In this document: positions 23,500-31,761 of the stretch, piece after piece
Position numbering within the stretch: the first letter of the stretch is position 1
Layout of the letters: each line of letters opens with the position of its first letter
From: Amnibacterium setariae
GTDB taxonomy: Bacteria > Actinomycetota > Actinomycetes > Actinomycetales > Microbacteriaceae
Assembly (NCBI RefSeq): GCF_003581425.1
Contig: NZ_QXTG01000001.1
Coordinates: forward strand, 1,054,001-1,118,000
Direction: 5' to 3'
Length of the DNA: 64,000 bases
Translations under genes and position numbers: made by a program
Notes under the pieces: model-generated
What the model was told of the DNA's origin: nothing
Database searches by the model: none
The model's input: only the letters and a program-made list of their open reading frames with translations

Positions 23500-26400
23500 G
23501 TGAGTCTCTCGGGTCTGCCGCGCCTGCTCTCGCACGCCGATTCGATGAGCGATGCGCTGCTCGCCGCCTCGCGTCCGGCCGACTTCTCGGCCACGCCGGG
23601 GCTGCACGCGCCGCTGCTCGCCGCGCTGCTGCAGCGTCGGCGTGAGCACGGCGAGGCCGACGCGCTGCTCGTCGTCGCCGCCACGGAGCGGGAGGCGGAC
23701 GCGCTGCGCAGCGCCTTCGCCTGCCTGCTGCCCGACGCGGAGCTGCTCGAGCTGCCGGCGTGGGAGACGCTGCCGCACGAGCGCCTGAGCCCCGGCGTCG
23801 AGACCGTCGGCCGCCGCCTCCACGCGATCCGCCGCATGCGGGTGTGGAAGCCGGGCGACGCGCCCCTCGTCGTCGTCGCGCCGGTGCGCTCGGCGCTGCA
23901 GCCGATCGTCGCCGGGCTCGCCGACGTCGAGCCGGTCACGCTGCGGCTCGGGCAGCGCGGCGTCGACCTCGAGGCCGTCGTCGAGCGGCTCGTCGCGCTC
24001 GCCTACACGCGCGTCGACCTCGTCACCCGCCGCGGCGAGTTCGCGGTCCGCGGCGGCATCCTCGACGTCTTCTCGCCGATCGGGGAGCACCCGGTCCGCG
24101 TCGACTTCTTCGGCGACGAGGTGGACGGCCTCCGCGGCTTCTCCGTCGCCGACCAGCGCACGCTCGACCTGCCCGTCGACGCCGCCGAGCTCGTGCCCGC
24201 GCGCGAGCTGCTCCTCACCCCGGCGGTGCAGCAGCGCGCCCGCGAGCTGCGGCACGAGTTCCCGAACCTCGCGCAGATGCTCGCCAAGGTGGCGGAGGGC
24301 ATCCCGGTCGAGGGCATGGAGTCGCTCGCGCCGGTGCTCGCGGACGGCCTCGTGCCGGTGACGCAGTACCTGCCGGCGGGCGCTGCGGTCTGCGTGCTCT
24401 CGCCGGAGCGGGTCGCGAGCCGCGCAGTCAGCCTCGCCGAGACGAACCGCGAGTTCCTCCACGCCGCATGGAGCGCCGCGACCGCCGGCGCCCAGGCGCC
24501 GATCGACCTCGAGTCGGGCGACTTCCTCACCGTGAACCAGCTGCGCGAGTCGGTGCCGGAGGGCACCTGGTGGACGATCAGCTCGTTCGAGTCGCAGCCC
24601 GACGGCGCCGAGTCCGTCGGCGACCTCGACCCCGCGAAGGCCGCCGCGCTGCTCGCCGACTCGGCCGAGTACCTCCGCGTGAAGGGCGGCGCGACGCCCG
24701 TCATCGCCGGCCGCCCGGCCGAGCTGCTCGACCACATCGCCTCCCGCCTCCGCCACGGCTGGTCGACCGTCGTCACCGCCGCGGGCAAGGGCCTCGTCGA
24801 GCGCGCCCGCGACGTGCTCGCGGAGCGCGGCGCCGCCGCCCGCATCGTGGAGGAGCTGCCCGCCGAGCTCGAGCCCGGGGTCGCCTACGTGCTGATCGGC
24901 GACCTCGAGACCGGCTTCGAGCAGCCCGAGGTCTCCCTCGCGGTCGTCTCCGAGCGCGAGTTCTACGGCCGCGCCGCGACGATGGACAACCGCGGGCCGA
25001 AGAAGCTCGCCTCCCGCCGCAAGAACGTGGTCGATCCGCTGCAGCTCAAGGCCGGCGACCACGTCGTGCACCAGACGCACGGCATCGGCCGCTTCGTGGA
25101 GCTCGTCCGCCGCGAGGTCGCGCCCGTGCAGAAGACGGGCCCGAAGCGCATCGGCGACAAGGCGCCCGAGAAGGTCGTCCGCGAGTTCCTGCTGATCGAG
25201 TACGCGCCGTCGAAGCGCGGCTATCCGGGCGACAAGCTCTACGTGCCCACGGACCAGCTCGACCTGCTGACCCGGTACGTCGGCGGCGAGGCGCCCCAGC
25301 TGTCGAAGATGGGCGGCTCCGACTGGGCGGCCGCGAAGGGCAAGGCCCGCAAGGCCGTGCGCGACATCGCGGTCGAGCTGGTGAAGCTGTACTCGGCGCG
25401 GATGGCGTCGAAGGGGCACGCCTTCGGTCCCGACACCCCGTGGCAGCACGAGCTGGAGGAGGCGTTCCCGTTCGCGGAGACGCCCGACCAGCTCGAGACG
25501 ATCGACGCGGTCAAGGCCGACATGGAGAAGGCGATCCCGATGGATCGGCTCATCTCCGGCGACGTCGGCTTCGGCAAGACCGAGGTCGCGGTCCGCGCTG
25601 CGTTCAAGGCGATCCAGGACGGCAAGCAGGTCGTGATGCTCGTGCCGACGACGCTGCTCGTCCGCCAGCACCTCGAGACGTTCAACGAGCGCTTCGCCGG
25701 CTTCCCGGTCAACGTGCGGCCGCTGTCCCGCTTCCAGTCGGACAAGGAGGCGAAGGAGACGATCCGCGGCCTCGCCGACGGCACCGTCGACATGGTCATC
25801 GGCACGCACCGCGTGCTCGCCAAGGAGGTGTCCTACAAGGACGTCGGCCTCGTGATCATCGACGAGGAGCAGCGGTTCGGCGTGGAGCACAAGGACCAGC
25901 TGAAGAAGCTGAAGACGAACGTCGACGTGCTCGCGATGAGCGCGACGCCGATCCCGCGCACGCTCGAGATGGCGGTCACCGGCATCCGCGAGATGTCGAC
26001 GCTGGCGACCCCGCCGGAGGACCGGCACCCGATCCTCACCTACGTCGGCGCGCGCTCCGCCGGGCAGATCACGGCCGCGATCCGGCGCGAGCTGCTCCGC
26101 GAGGGCCAGGTCTTCTACGTGCACAACCGGGTCGCCTCCATCGGCCGCATCGCCGCGGAGATCGCCGAGCTGGTGCCGGAGGCGCGCGTCGCCGTCGCCC
26201 ACGGGCAGATGGGCGAGCACCAGCTGGAGCAGGTGATGGTCGACTTCTGGGAGCGGAAGTACGACGTGCTCGTCTCGACGACGATCATCGAGACCGGCCT
26301 CGACATCGCGAACGCGAACACGCTGATCGTCGACCGCGCCGACAAGTACGGGCTGAGCCAGCTGCACCAGCTGCGCGGCCGCGTCGGCCGCGGCCGGGAG

Positions 26401-27129
26401 CGCGCCTACGCCTACTTCCTCTATGACGCGGAGAAGCCGCTCGGCGAGGTCGCCGTCGACCGCCTCGAGACGATCGCCGCGAACAACGAGCTCGGCTCCG
26501 GCATGCAGGTCGCGCTGAAGGACCTCGAGATCCGCGGCGCGGGCAACCTGCTCGGCGGCGAGCAGTCCGGCCACATCGCGGGCGTCGGGTTCGACCTCTA
26601 CCTGCGGATGATCGGCGAGGCGGTCAGTGACTTCCGCGGCGAGGTGGCGGACGGCCAGACCGAGCTGCGGCTCGAGCTGCCGGTCGACGCGCGCATCCCG
26701 GAGCATTACATCGACAGCGAGCGGCTGCGCCTCGAGGCGTACCAGAAGCTGTCCGCGGCGGCCGGGCCGGCCTCCGCGGAGGGCCGCATCGACCTCGTGC
26801 TCGAGGAGCTGGTCGACCGCTACGGGAAGGCGCCGGAGGAGGTCGAGAACCTCGTCCGGATCTCGAAGCTGCGGCGGCTCGCCCAGCACGCGGGGCTGTC
26901 CGACGTCGTCGCGCTGCCGAAGTTCCTCCGCATCGCGCCGGCGGACCTGCCGGACTCGATGCAGGTGCGCCTGCAGCGGATGTACCCGGGCGCCCGGGTT
27001 ATCGGCGGCGCGGTGAACGTGCCGTGGCCGCAGACCGCGGGGGAGCCGCTTGCGGACACCGCGCTGATCGAGTGGGTCCAGGTGCTGCTCGGCGCGATCT
27101 GGGCGAAGACGCCGCAGGCCGCCGCCTAG
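23500..27129 (+). CDS. mfd: Transcription-repair coupling factor
   Basis: 1209 residues, full length. Mfd removes stalled RNA polymerase and recruits UvrA. The UvrB-homology region covers about 1-350 (WETLPHERLSP, GGILDVFSP). The CarD-like RNA-polymerase interaction domain begins at LKAGDHVVHQTHGIGRFVEL near 525. The RecG-like motor has Walker A DVGFGKTEVAVRAAF, Walker B IIDEEQRFGV, ALSATPIPRTLEM-type motif III (here AMSATPIPRTLEM) and motif VI QLRGRVGRGRERAYAY. The C-terminal autoinhibitory domain ends at the stop. All motor residues look intact. It forms its own transcription unit; a family C palindrome follows 20 bases after the stop. Confidence 0.97.
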   Translation: MSLSGLPRLLSHADSMSDALLAASRPADFSATPGLHAPLLAALLQRRREHGEADALLVVAATEREADALRSAFACLLPDAELLELPAWETLPHERLSPGVETVGRRLHAIRRMRVWKPGDAPLVVVAPVRSALQPIVAGLADVEPVTLRLGQRGVDLEAVVERLVALAYTRVDLVTRRGEFAVRGGILDVFSPIGEHPVRVDFFGDEVDGLRGFSVADQRTLDLPVDAAELVPARELLLTPAVQQRARELRHEFPNLAQMLAKVAEGIPVEGMESLAPVLADGLVPVTQYLPAGAAVCVLSPERVASRAVSLAETNREFLHAAWSAATAGAQAPIDLESGDFLTVNQLRESVPEGTWWTISSFESQPDGAESVGDLDPAKAAALLADSAEYLRVKGGATPVIAGRPAELLDHIASRLRHGWSTVVTAAGKGLVERARDVLAERGAAARIVEELPAELEPGVAYVLIGDLETGFEQPEVSLAVVSEREFYGRAATMDNRGPKKLASRRKNVVDPLQLKAGDHVVHQTHGIGRFVELVRREVAPVQKTGPKRIGDKAPEKVVREFLLIEYAPSKRGYPGDKLYVPTDQLDLLTRYVGGEAPQLSKMGGSDWAAAKGKARKAVRDIAVELVKLYSARMASKGHAFGPDTPWQHELEEAFPFAETPDQLETIDAVKADMEKAIPMDRLISGDVGFGKTEVAVRAAFKAIQDGKQVVMLVPTTLLVRQHLETFNERFAGFPVNVRPLSRFQSDKEAKETIRGLADGTVDMVIGTHRVLAKEVSYKDVGLVIIDEEQRFGVEHKDQLKKLKTNVDVLAMSATPIPRTLEMAVTGIREMSTLATPPEDRHPILTYVGARSAGQITAAIRRELLREGQVFYVHNRVASIGRIAAEIAELVPEARVAVAHGQMGEHQLEQVMVDFWERKYDVLVSTTIIETGLDIANANTLIVDRADKYGLSQLHQLRGRVGRGRERAYAYFLYDAEKPLGEVAVDRLETIAANNELGSGMQVALKDLEIRGAGNLLGGEQSGHIAGVGFDLYLRMIGEAVSDFRGEVADGQTELRLELPVDARIPEHYIDSERLRLEAYQKLSAAAGPASAEGRIDLVLEELVDRYGKAPEEVENLVRISKLRRLAQHAGLSDVVALPKFLRIAPADLPDSMQVRLQRMYPGARVIGGAVNVPWPQTAGEPLADTALIEWVQVLLGAIWAKTPQAAA

Positions 27130-27148
27130 CCCCGCACCTGCATCACGC

Positions 27149-27183
27149 TGGTCGAGGTGCGAGCGGAGCGAGCCTCGAGACCA
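27149..27183. repeat. Family C palindrome, intact copy
   Basis: 35 bases, TGGTCGAGGTGCGAGCG followed by GAGCGAGCCTCGAGACCA, an imperfect palindrome right after mfd. Same core as the array at 38980-39085. Confidence 0.8.
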
Positions 27184-27244
27184 TGGACCTCGAGCACCGC
27201 CTGACGTCCAGCCCTCGCGCAGGCGCCGGGGGCATCGTGCGGCG

Positions 27245-27625
27245 ATGCGGAACCCGGTGGTGCACGTCGAGCTGATCGGCCCCGATCCGTTCGTCCTCCG
27301 CGCCTTCTACGGCGCGCTGTTCGGCTGGAACGCCAGCGTCGGCGCGCCGGTGGCGCCTGCGATCTCGGAGGAGACATCCTACTCGTTCGTCGAGCCGGGG
27401 GACGGCGCCGGTCCGGTCCCCGGCGGCATCGGCGGAGGGCCCGGCTTCGCGGCGCACGCCGTCTTCTACGTCGGGGTCGAGGACGTGGCCGCGACCCTCG
27501 CAGAGGCGGAGCGGCTCGGCGGCACGGTCGTCCTCGGGCCGCAGCGCAACGACGGCGGCGGGGTCGTCGTCGGCCACTTCCGCGACCCGGCCGGCAACCT
27601 CGTCGGCGTCGCCGCCCCCGCCTGA
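27245..27625 (+). CDS. VOC (glyoxalase/bleomycin-resistance) superfamily protein
   Basis: 126 residues with two beta-alpha-beta-beta-beta units: HVELIGPDPFVLRAFYGALFGW at the start and HFRDPAGNLVGVAAPA at the end, the usual opening and closing motifs of single-domain VOC proteins. The metal-ligand histidine at HVEL is present; the second-half ligand is less clear. It could be a small-molecule-binding or dioxygenase-like protein; no substrate is suggested. A GyrI-like gene follows within 40 bases. Confidence 0.78.
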   Translation: MRNPVVHVELIGPDPFVLRAFYGALFGWNASVGAPVAPAISEETSYSFVEPGDGAGPVPGGIGGGPGFAAHAVFYVGVEDVAATLAEAERLGGTVVLGPQRNDGGGVVVGHFRDPAGNLVGVAAPA

Positions 27626-27665
27626 CCCGTCCCCCTCCCCGCCCGCATCCCCGGAGGTGCCCGCC

Positions 27666-28127
27666 GTGCCCGACATCGACCTCGAGATCCGCCGCGTGCC
27701 CGCGCAGCGCGTCGCGACCCTCACGCGCCACGCGCCGGGCTTCGGCTCGCAGCAGATCGGCCCCGTCGTCGGGCCGATGTTCCCCGAGGCCGCCGCGCTG
27801 CTCGGCGACGTGCCGACCGGACCCGCCGTCGCGCTCTACCGCTCGGAGGAGACCGGCGACGGCGTCGTCGTCACCGCCGGCTTCGAGGTCGGCGACGACG
27901 TCGGGCCCGTGCCCGGCCTCGAGCTCCACGTCCTGCCCGAGCTCGAGCGCGCCGCCGTCGCGGAGCACCACGGCGCGATGGACGTGATCGACCGCAGCTG
28001 GGAGGCGCTCGCCGCGGCCCTCCGCGCCCTGGCGGGCCCGGCGCGCGAGGTCTACCTCACGCCGCCCGACCGGCCGCAGGAGGAGTGGGTCACCCGCCTG
28101 ATCCAGCCGGTCGCCCGACCTCGGTAG
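27666..28127 (+). CDS. GyrI-like effector-binding domain protein
   Basis: 153 residues from GTG 27666, chosen because GGAGG precedes it by 8 bases; a GTG three codons earlier lies within that site. IEIRRVPAQRVAT-type opening (here LEIRRVPAQRVATL), VVVTAGFEVGDD, ELERAAVAEHHGAMDVIDRSW and the C-terminal YLTPPDRPQEEWVTRLIQPV match the Bacterial transcription activator effector-binding (GyrI-like) fold without a DNA-binding domain. Such stand-alone domains bind hydrophobic compounds. Its stop codon is part of the -10 box of the next gene. Confidence 0.8.
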   Translation: MPDIDLEIRRVPAQRVATLTRHAPGFGSQQIGPVVGPMFPEAAALLGDVPTGPAVALYRSEETGDGVVVTAGFEVGDDVGPVPGLELHVLPELERAAVAEHHGAMDVIDRSWEALAAALRALAGPAREVYLTPPDRPQEEWVTRLIQPVARPR

Positions 28128-28130
28128 CGT
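28125..28130 (+). promoter_or_regulatory. -10 element TAGCGT overlapping an upstream stop codon
   Basis: TAGCGT, whose TAG is the stop of the GyrI-like gene, is followed by 6 bases and ATG 28137. This indicates an independent leaderless-type start for the reductase gene. Confidence 0.5.
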
Positions 28131-28136
28131 TCCGCC

Positions 28137-28799
28137 ATGGCCCGGCTGCGCGCGCACAACATCGCCGTCTCGCTCGACGGCTTCGCCACGGGGGAGGGGC
28201 AGTCGCTCGAGACCCCCTTCGGGCACGCGGGCGGCCGGCTCATGTCCTGGTTCTTCCCGACCCGCACCTTCGCCGCCGCCTCAGGGCACGAGGCGGAGGC
28301 GACGGGCGCGGGATCGACGGGCGTCGACGACGCCTTCGCCGCGCAGTCGTGGAACGGCATCGGCGCCGAGATCATGGGCGCGAACAAGTTCGGCCCGCTC
28401 TCGCCGCCGTGGTGGGAGGACGAGTCGTGGCGCGGCTGGTGGGGCGACGAGCCGCCGTTCCGCACCCCGGTCGTCGTGCTCACCCACCACGAGCGCGAGG
28501 ACCTCGTGCAGGGGGAGACGACGTTCCTGTTCCGCGACACGACGCCGGAGGCGGCGCTCGCGGAGGCGGCTGAGCTCGCCGGCGGCCTCGACGTGCGGCT
28601 CGGCGGCGGCGCGACCGTCGTCCGCGAGTTCCTCGACGCGGACCTCGTCGACCACCTGCACCTCGTCGTCGTGCCGATCGTGCTCGGGCGCGGCGTGCGG
28701 ATCTGGGACGGGCAGGAGGGGCTGGAGGAGCGGTTCTCGATCGAGACGACGGCGTCCCCCTCCGGGGTCGTGCACCAGGTCTTCACCCGGACGCGCTGA
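28137..28799 (+). CDS. Dihydrofolate reductase-like / RibD C-terminal domain protein
   Basis: 220 residues. The DHFR-type fold is shown by IAVSLDGFATGEG at the start, EIMGANKFGPL (NADPH-contact MGxxxF pattern) near 80, RTPVVVLTHHER near 115, LGGGATVVREFLDADLVDHLHLVVVPIVLGRGVRIW near 160-195. This is the widely distributed YwjB/RibD_C group, usually NADPH-dependent reductases of unknown substrate, distinct from true FolA. It is not linked to riboflavin genes here. Confidence 0.85.
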   Translation: MARLRAHNIAVSLDGFATGEGQSLETPFGHAGGRLMSWFFPTRTFAAASGHEAEATGAGSTGVDDAFAAQSWNGIGAEIMGANKFGPLSPPWWEDESWRGWWGDEPPFRTPVVVLTHHEREDLVQGETTFLFRDTTPEAALAEAAELAGGLDVRLGGGATVVREFLDADLVDHLHLVVVPIVLGRGVRIWDGQEGLEERFSIETTASPSGVVHQVFTRTR

Positions 28800-28843
28800 C
28801 GCGGCCTCGCCGCCCGCGGCGGGTGGCCGGGGAGGATGGGGGC

Positions 28844-30025
28844 GTGGCACGCCCCGAGGACGAACGCATCGGATTCGGCGCGGCGCTCGGGCTCGGCGCG
28901 CTCGTGCTCGCGTCGTTCGTGGCGGTGACCACGGAGATCGTCCCCGTCGGCCTGCTGCCGCAGCTGAGCCGCGCGTTCGCCGTGCCGGAGTCCGTCACCG
29001 GCCTGCTGATCACGGTCTACGCCGCCCTCGTCGCCGTGCTCGCGGTGCCCCTGACGCGCCTCACCGGCCGGCTGCCGCGGAAGCCGCTGCTGCTCGGCAC
29101 GATCGCGATGTACGGCGTCGGCAACCTCGTCATCGTTCTGGCGCCGAGCTTCGCGGTGCTCTGCGCCGGCCGGGCGATCGGCGGCGTCGCGCACGCGCTG
29201 TTCTTCTCGCTCTCCTCCGCCTACGCCTCGGCGCTCGTGCCGCCGCGGGTCCAGGGGCGCGCGCTCGCGATCGCCGCGGCGGGCGCCTCCGCCGGCTACG
29301 TGCTCGGCGTCCCGCTCGTCACCTCGATCGGCGCCGCCCTCGACTGGCGGGCCGCCTTCGCCGCGCTCGCGATCGGCGCCGTGCTCGCGGCGCTCGTCAC
29401 CGCGGGCGCGCTGCCCGCGATCGTCGGCACGGAGCCGCAGGAGCATCCCGCTCGCGGCCCGCGCAGCGCCCTCGTCTCGGCGGCCGTCGTGAACGCCCTC
29501 GCCTTCTTCGGCCACTACGCGCTCTACACCTACGTGTCGACGGTCCTGCTCGGCGCGGCGGTGCCGGAGTCGGCGATCGGCACCGCGCTGTTCCTGTTCG
29601 GCGCCGCCGGCGTGGTCGGGCTCTGGCTCGCGGGGCTCGTGATCGACCGCCGCCCGCGCGCCGGCTTCCTCGGAGCGCTCGCGCTCGCGGCGCTCTGCAT
29701 CGCGGCGCTGCTCCTGCTCCGCGATTCGACGCCCGGCACCGTCGCCGCGGTGACCCTGTGGGTCGTCGGCTTCGGCGCGATCCCCGTCTTCTGCACCGCC
29801 GCGTGCCTCCGGTCCCGCGCCCTCAGCCCGGACCTGTGCGCCGCCGTGAACAACGCCGCTTCGAACGTCGGGATCGGCCTCGGCGCCGCGGTCGGCGGCG
29901 GCGTGCTCGCGCTCGCGGGCGTGCCCGCCGTGGTCGTGCTCGCCGCGGGCGCCTTCGCGCTCGCGGTCGTGCTGGTCGCCGTCCTCCGCGGCGGGTTCCC
30001 GACCCGCGTCCGCAACGAGGCCTGA
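28844..30025 (+). CDS. MFS transporter (DHA1-type drug/metabolite exporter)
   Basis: 393 residues and about 12 membrane segments. The loop between segments 2 and 3 holds the conserved LTRLTGRLPRKPLLLG motif, and GRAIGGVAHALFFSLSSAYASALVP resembles motif C-type antiporter helices of the AraJ/CmlA-like group. GAGGAT-N6-GTG precedes the start at 28844; an in-frame GTG at 28823 is less likely. Probable proton-coupled efflux, substrate unknown. A family A palindrome follows the stop by 19 bases. Confidence 0.88.
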   Translation: MARPEDERIGFGAALGLGALVLASFVAVTTEIVPVGLLPQLSRAFAVPESVTGLLITVYAALVAVLAVPLTRLTGRLPRKPLLLGTIAMYGVGNLVIVLAPSFAVLCAGRAIGGVAHALFFSLSSAYASALVPPRVQGRALAIAAAGASAGYVLGVPLVTSIGAALDWRAAFAALAIGAVLAALVTAGALPAIVGTEPQEHPARGPRSALVSAAVVNALAFFGHYALYTYVSTVLLGAAVPESAIGTALFLFGAAGVVGLWLAGLVIDRRPRAGFLGALALAALCIAALLLLRDSTPGTVAAVTLWVVGFGAIPVFCTAACLRSRALSPDLCAAVNNAASNVGIGLGAAVGGGVLALAGVPAVVVLAAGAFALAVVLVAVLRGGFPTRVRNEA

Positions 30026-30044
30026 CCCCGCCGCACCGGCGAAG

Positions 30045-30097
30045 TGCTCACGCTTCTGGACGCCGATCCGTCCGACCGGCGTCCAGAAGCGTGAGCA
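30045..30097. repeat. Inverted repeat, family A copy 2
   Basis: 20-bp perfect arms (30045-30064 and 30078-30097) begin TGCTCACGCTTCTGGACGC as in copy 1, around a 13-nt centre. It lies between the convergent MFS and VOC genes. Confidence 0.85.
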
Positions 30098-30107
30098 GAG
30101 AAGTGGG

Positions 30108-30473
30108 CTAGTCGACGATGACCGAGAAGACGTTGCCCGAGGGGTCGGTGAACCAGGCGATGTCGGGCCCGCGGCCGCGCATCGCGCCGTCCTCGTCCTG
30201 CGGCATGCCGGGGTAGCGCTGCGGCTCCAGGCCCCGCTCGCCGAGCTCCCGGATCGCGATGCCGACGTCGGCGACGACGAGGTTCAGCACGGTGAACGTC
30301 GCGGGCACGTGGTCCCGCTTCGGGTAGAGGATCACGTGCCCGCCGCCCGGCAGGCGGAGGCGGGCGATCTCCCCGTCGTCGACCTCGAGCCCGACGACGT
30401 CCCGCCAGAAGGCGACCGCCTCCGGCACGTCCCGCACGCTCATCCCGCTGAACGCGCCTTCGATCGCGACCAT
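30108..30473 (-). CDS. VOC superfamily protein
   Basis: 121 residues. Opening GAFSGMSVRDVPEAVAFWRDVVGLEV and closing WFTDPSGNVFSVIVD are the two VOC half-motifs; HVILYPKRDH lies at the end of the first unit. No strong clue to substrate. ATG 30473 is preceded by GAGGAGGACGC. It is convergent with the MFS gene, separated by the family A palindrome. Confidence 0.8.
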   Translation of the reverse strand: MVAIEGAFSGMSVRDVPEAVAFWRDVVGLEVDDGEIARLRLPGGGHVILYPKRDHVPATFTVLNLVVADVGIAIRELGERGLEPQRYPGMPQDEDGAMRGRGPDIAWFTDPSGNVFSVIVD

Positions 30474-30496
30474 GCGTCCTCCTCGACTCGGTGCGC

Positions 30497-31654
30497 TCAC
30501 GGTAGAGCGCGGGAGCGACGGCGGGAAGGCCGGGCCCGGGACCGCCGGGCGATCAGCGGCACGACGAGCGCCGACAGCACGATCGCCGCCGCCGAGCCGA
30601 GCAGCACGCCGAGCGTCGCGGCGGTGCGCAGGTCCTCCGTCGCGAAGGCGAGCCGGCCCATCAGGAGGGAGACGGTGAAGCCGACCCCGCCGACGAGCCC
30701 GACGACGACGAGCTCGACCGGGCGGATCGGGTCGGGCGCCCGGCGGCCGAGCACGGCGCGACCGACGAGGCCGCCCGCGACGATGCCGATCAGCTTGCCG
30801 AGCGGCAGGGCGACGGCCACGCCGACGAGCACGGGGCCGAGCGCCGCGCCGTCGACGTCCTCGATGCGGATGAGGCTCGCCGTGAAGGCGAACAGCGGCA
30901 GGATCGCCGCCCGCGAGACGGGCTGCAGCGCGCGGTCGACCGCGGCCCCGAGCGGGCCCGGCAGCAGGAGCCCCAGCGCGACCCCGGCGAGCGTCGCGTG
31001 CACGCCGGACCGCGCGGTCAGGTACCAGGCGGCGACGCCCAGCACGACGAGCAGGGCCGTGCGGAGGGCGCCGCCGCGCAGCCGCCGGGCGAGCACGGCG
31101 AAGAGCGCCAGCGGCACCAGCGCGGCGAGGAGGAACACGGGCTCGAGCCGCACCGGGAACACGACCGCGATCAGGAGGATCGCGACGAGGTCGTCGAGGA
31201 TCGCGAGCGCGAGGAGGAACGCCCGCACCCGGCTCGGCAGCCCGCGGCCGAGGAGCGCGAGCAGCCCCAGCGCGAACGCGATGTCGGTCGCGGTCGGCAC
31301 CGGCCAGCCCGCGGGGTCCGTCCCGCCTGCGACGAGCAGGTAGCCGAGCGCCGGCACGACCACGCCGCCGAGCGCGCCCGCAGCGGGCAGCGCGGCCGCC
31401 GCGGGGTGCGCGAGGTCGCCGTGCGTCAGCTCGTGCCGCAGCTCGATCGCCACGAGCAGGAAGAACACGGCGAGCAGCCCGTCGCTGACGAGGTGGTCGA
31501 CGGTGAGGTGCAGCCCGGTCGCGTCGAGCGGCAGGTGCAGGTCGCGCGCCGCGAGCAGTGCCGGCCCGACCGGCGTCGCGGCGAGCACGAGGGCGAGCGC
31601 CGCCGCGGCGAGCAGCAGCGCGGCGGAGCCGCGGTCGGAGGTGATGAAGCGCAC
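30497..31654 (-). CDS. nhaA: Na+/H+ antiporter NhaA
   Basis: 385 residues, 11-12 membrane segments. It exchanges Na+ for H+ for pH and salt homeostasis. The ion site is intact: TATDIAFALGLLALLGRG and LALAILDDLVAILLIAVVF with the paired aspartates that bind the cation; LFAFTASLIRIEDVD and GGVGFTVSLLMGRLAF also match. GTG 31654 follows GGGAGG by 4-5 bases. The next gene upstream on the same strand ends 107 bases away; that gap holds only short GC dyads. Confidence 0.93.
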   Translation of the reverse strand: MRFITSDRGSAALLLAAAALALVLAATPVGPALLAARDLHLPLDATGLHLTVDHLVSDGLLAVFFLLVAIELRHELTHGDLAHPAAAALPAAGALGGVVVPALGYLLVAGGTDPAGWPVPTATDIAFALGLLALLGRGLPSRVRAFLLALAILDDLVAILLIAVVFPVRLEPVFLLAALVPLALFAVLARRLRGGALRTALLVVLGVAAWYLTARSGVHATLAGVALGLLLPGPLGAAVDRALQPVSRAAILPLFAFTASLIRIEDVDGAALGPVLVGVAVALPLGKLIGIVAGGLVGRAVLGRRAPDPIRPVELVVVGLVGGVGFTVSLLMGRLAFATEDLRTAATLGVLLGSAAAIVLSALVVPLIARRSRARPSRRRSRALP

Positions 31655-31761
31655 GGGGCCTCCCGGGTCGGGTGCGACGCACCCCGCTCGCGGTCGCGAC
31701 TCGGGGGCCGACCAGACTTCCCGGCGCTCCGCCTCCAGGGTACCGGACGGGGCGGGGCGAG

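Noticed and set aside
31655-31761. Sodium-sensing RNA leader of nhaA
   Set aside because: The 107-base gap contains only a short GGTGCG/CGCACC dyad and lacks recognisable conserved riboswitch segments.
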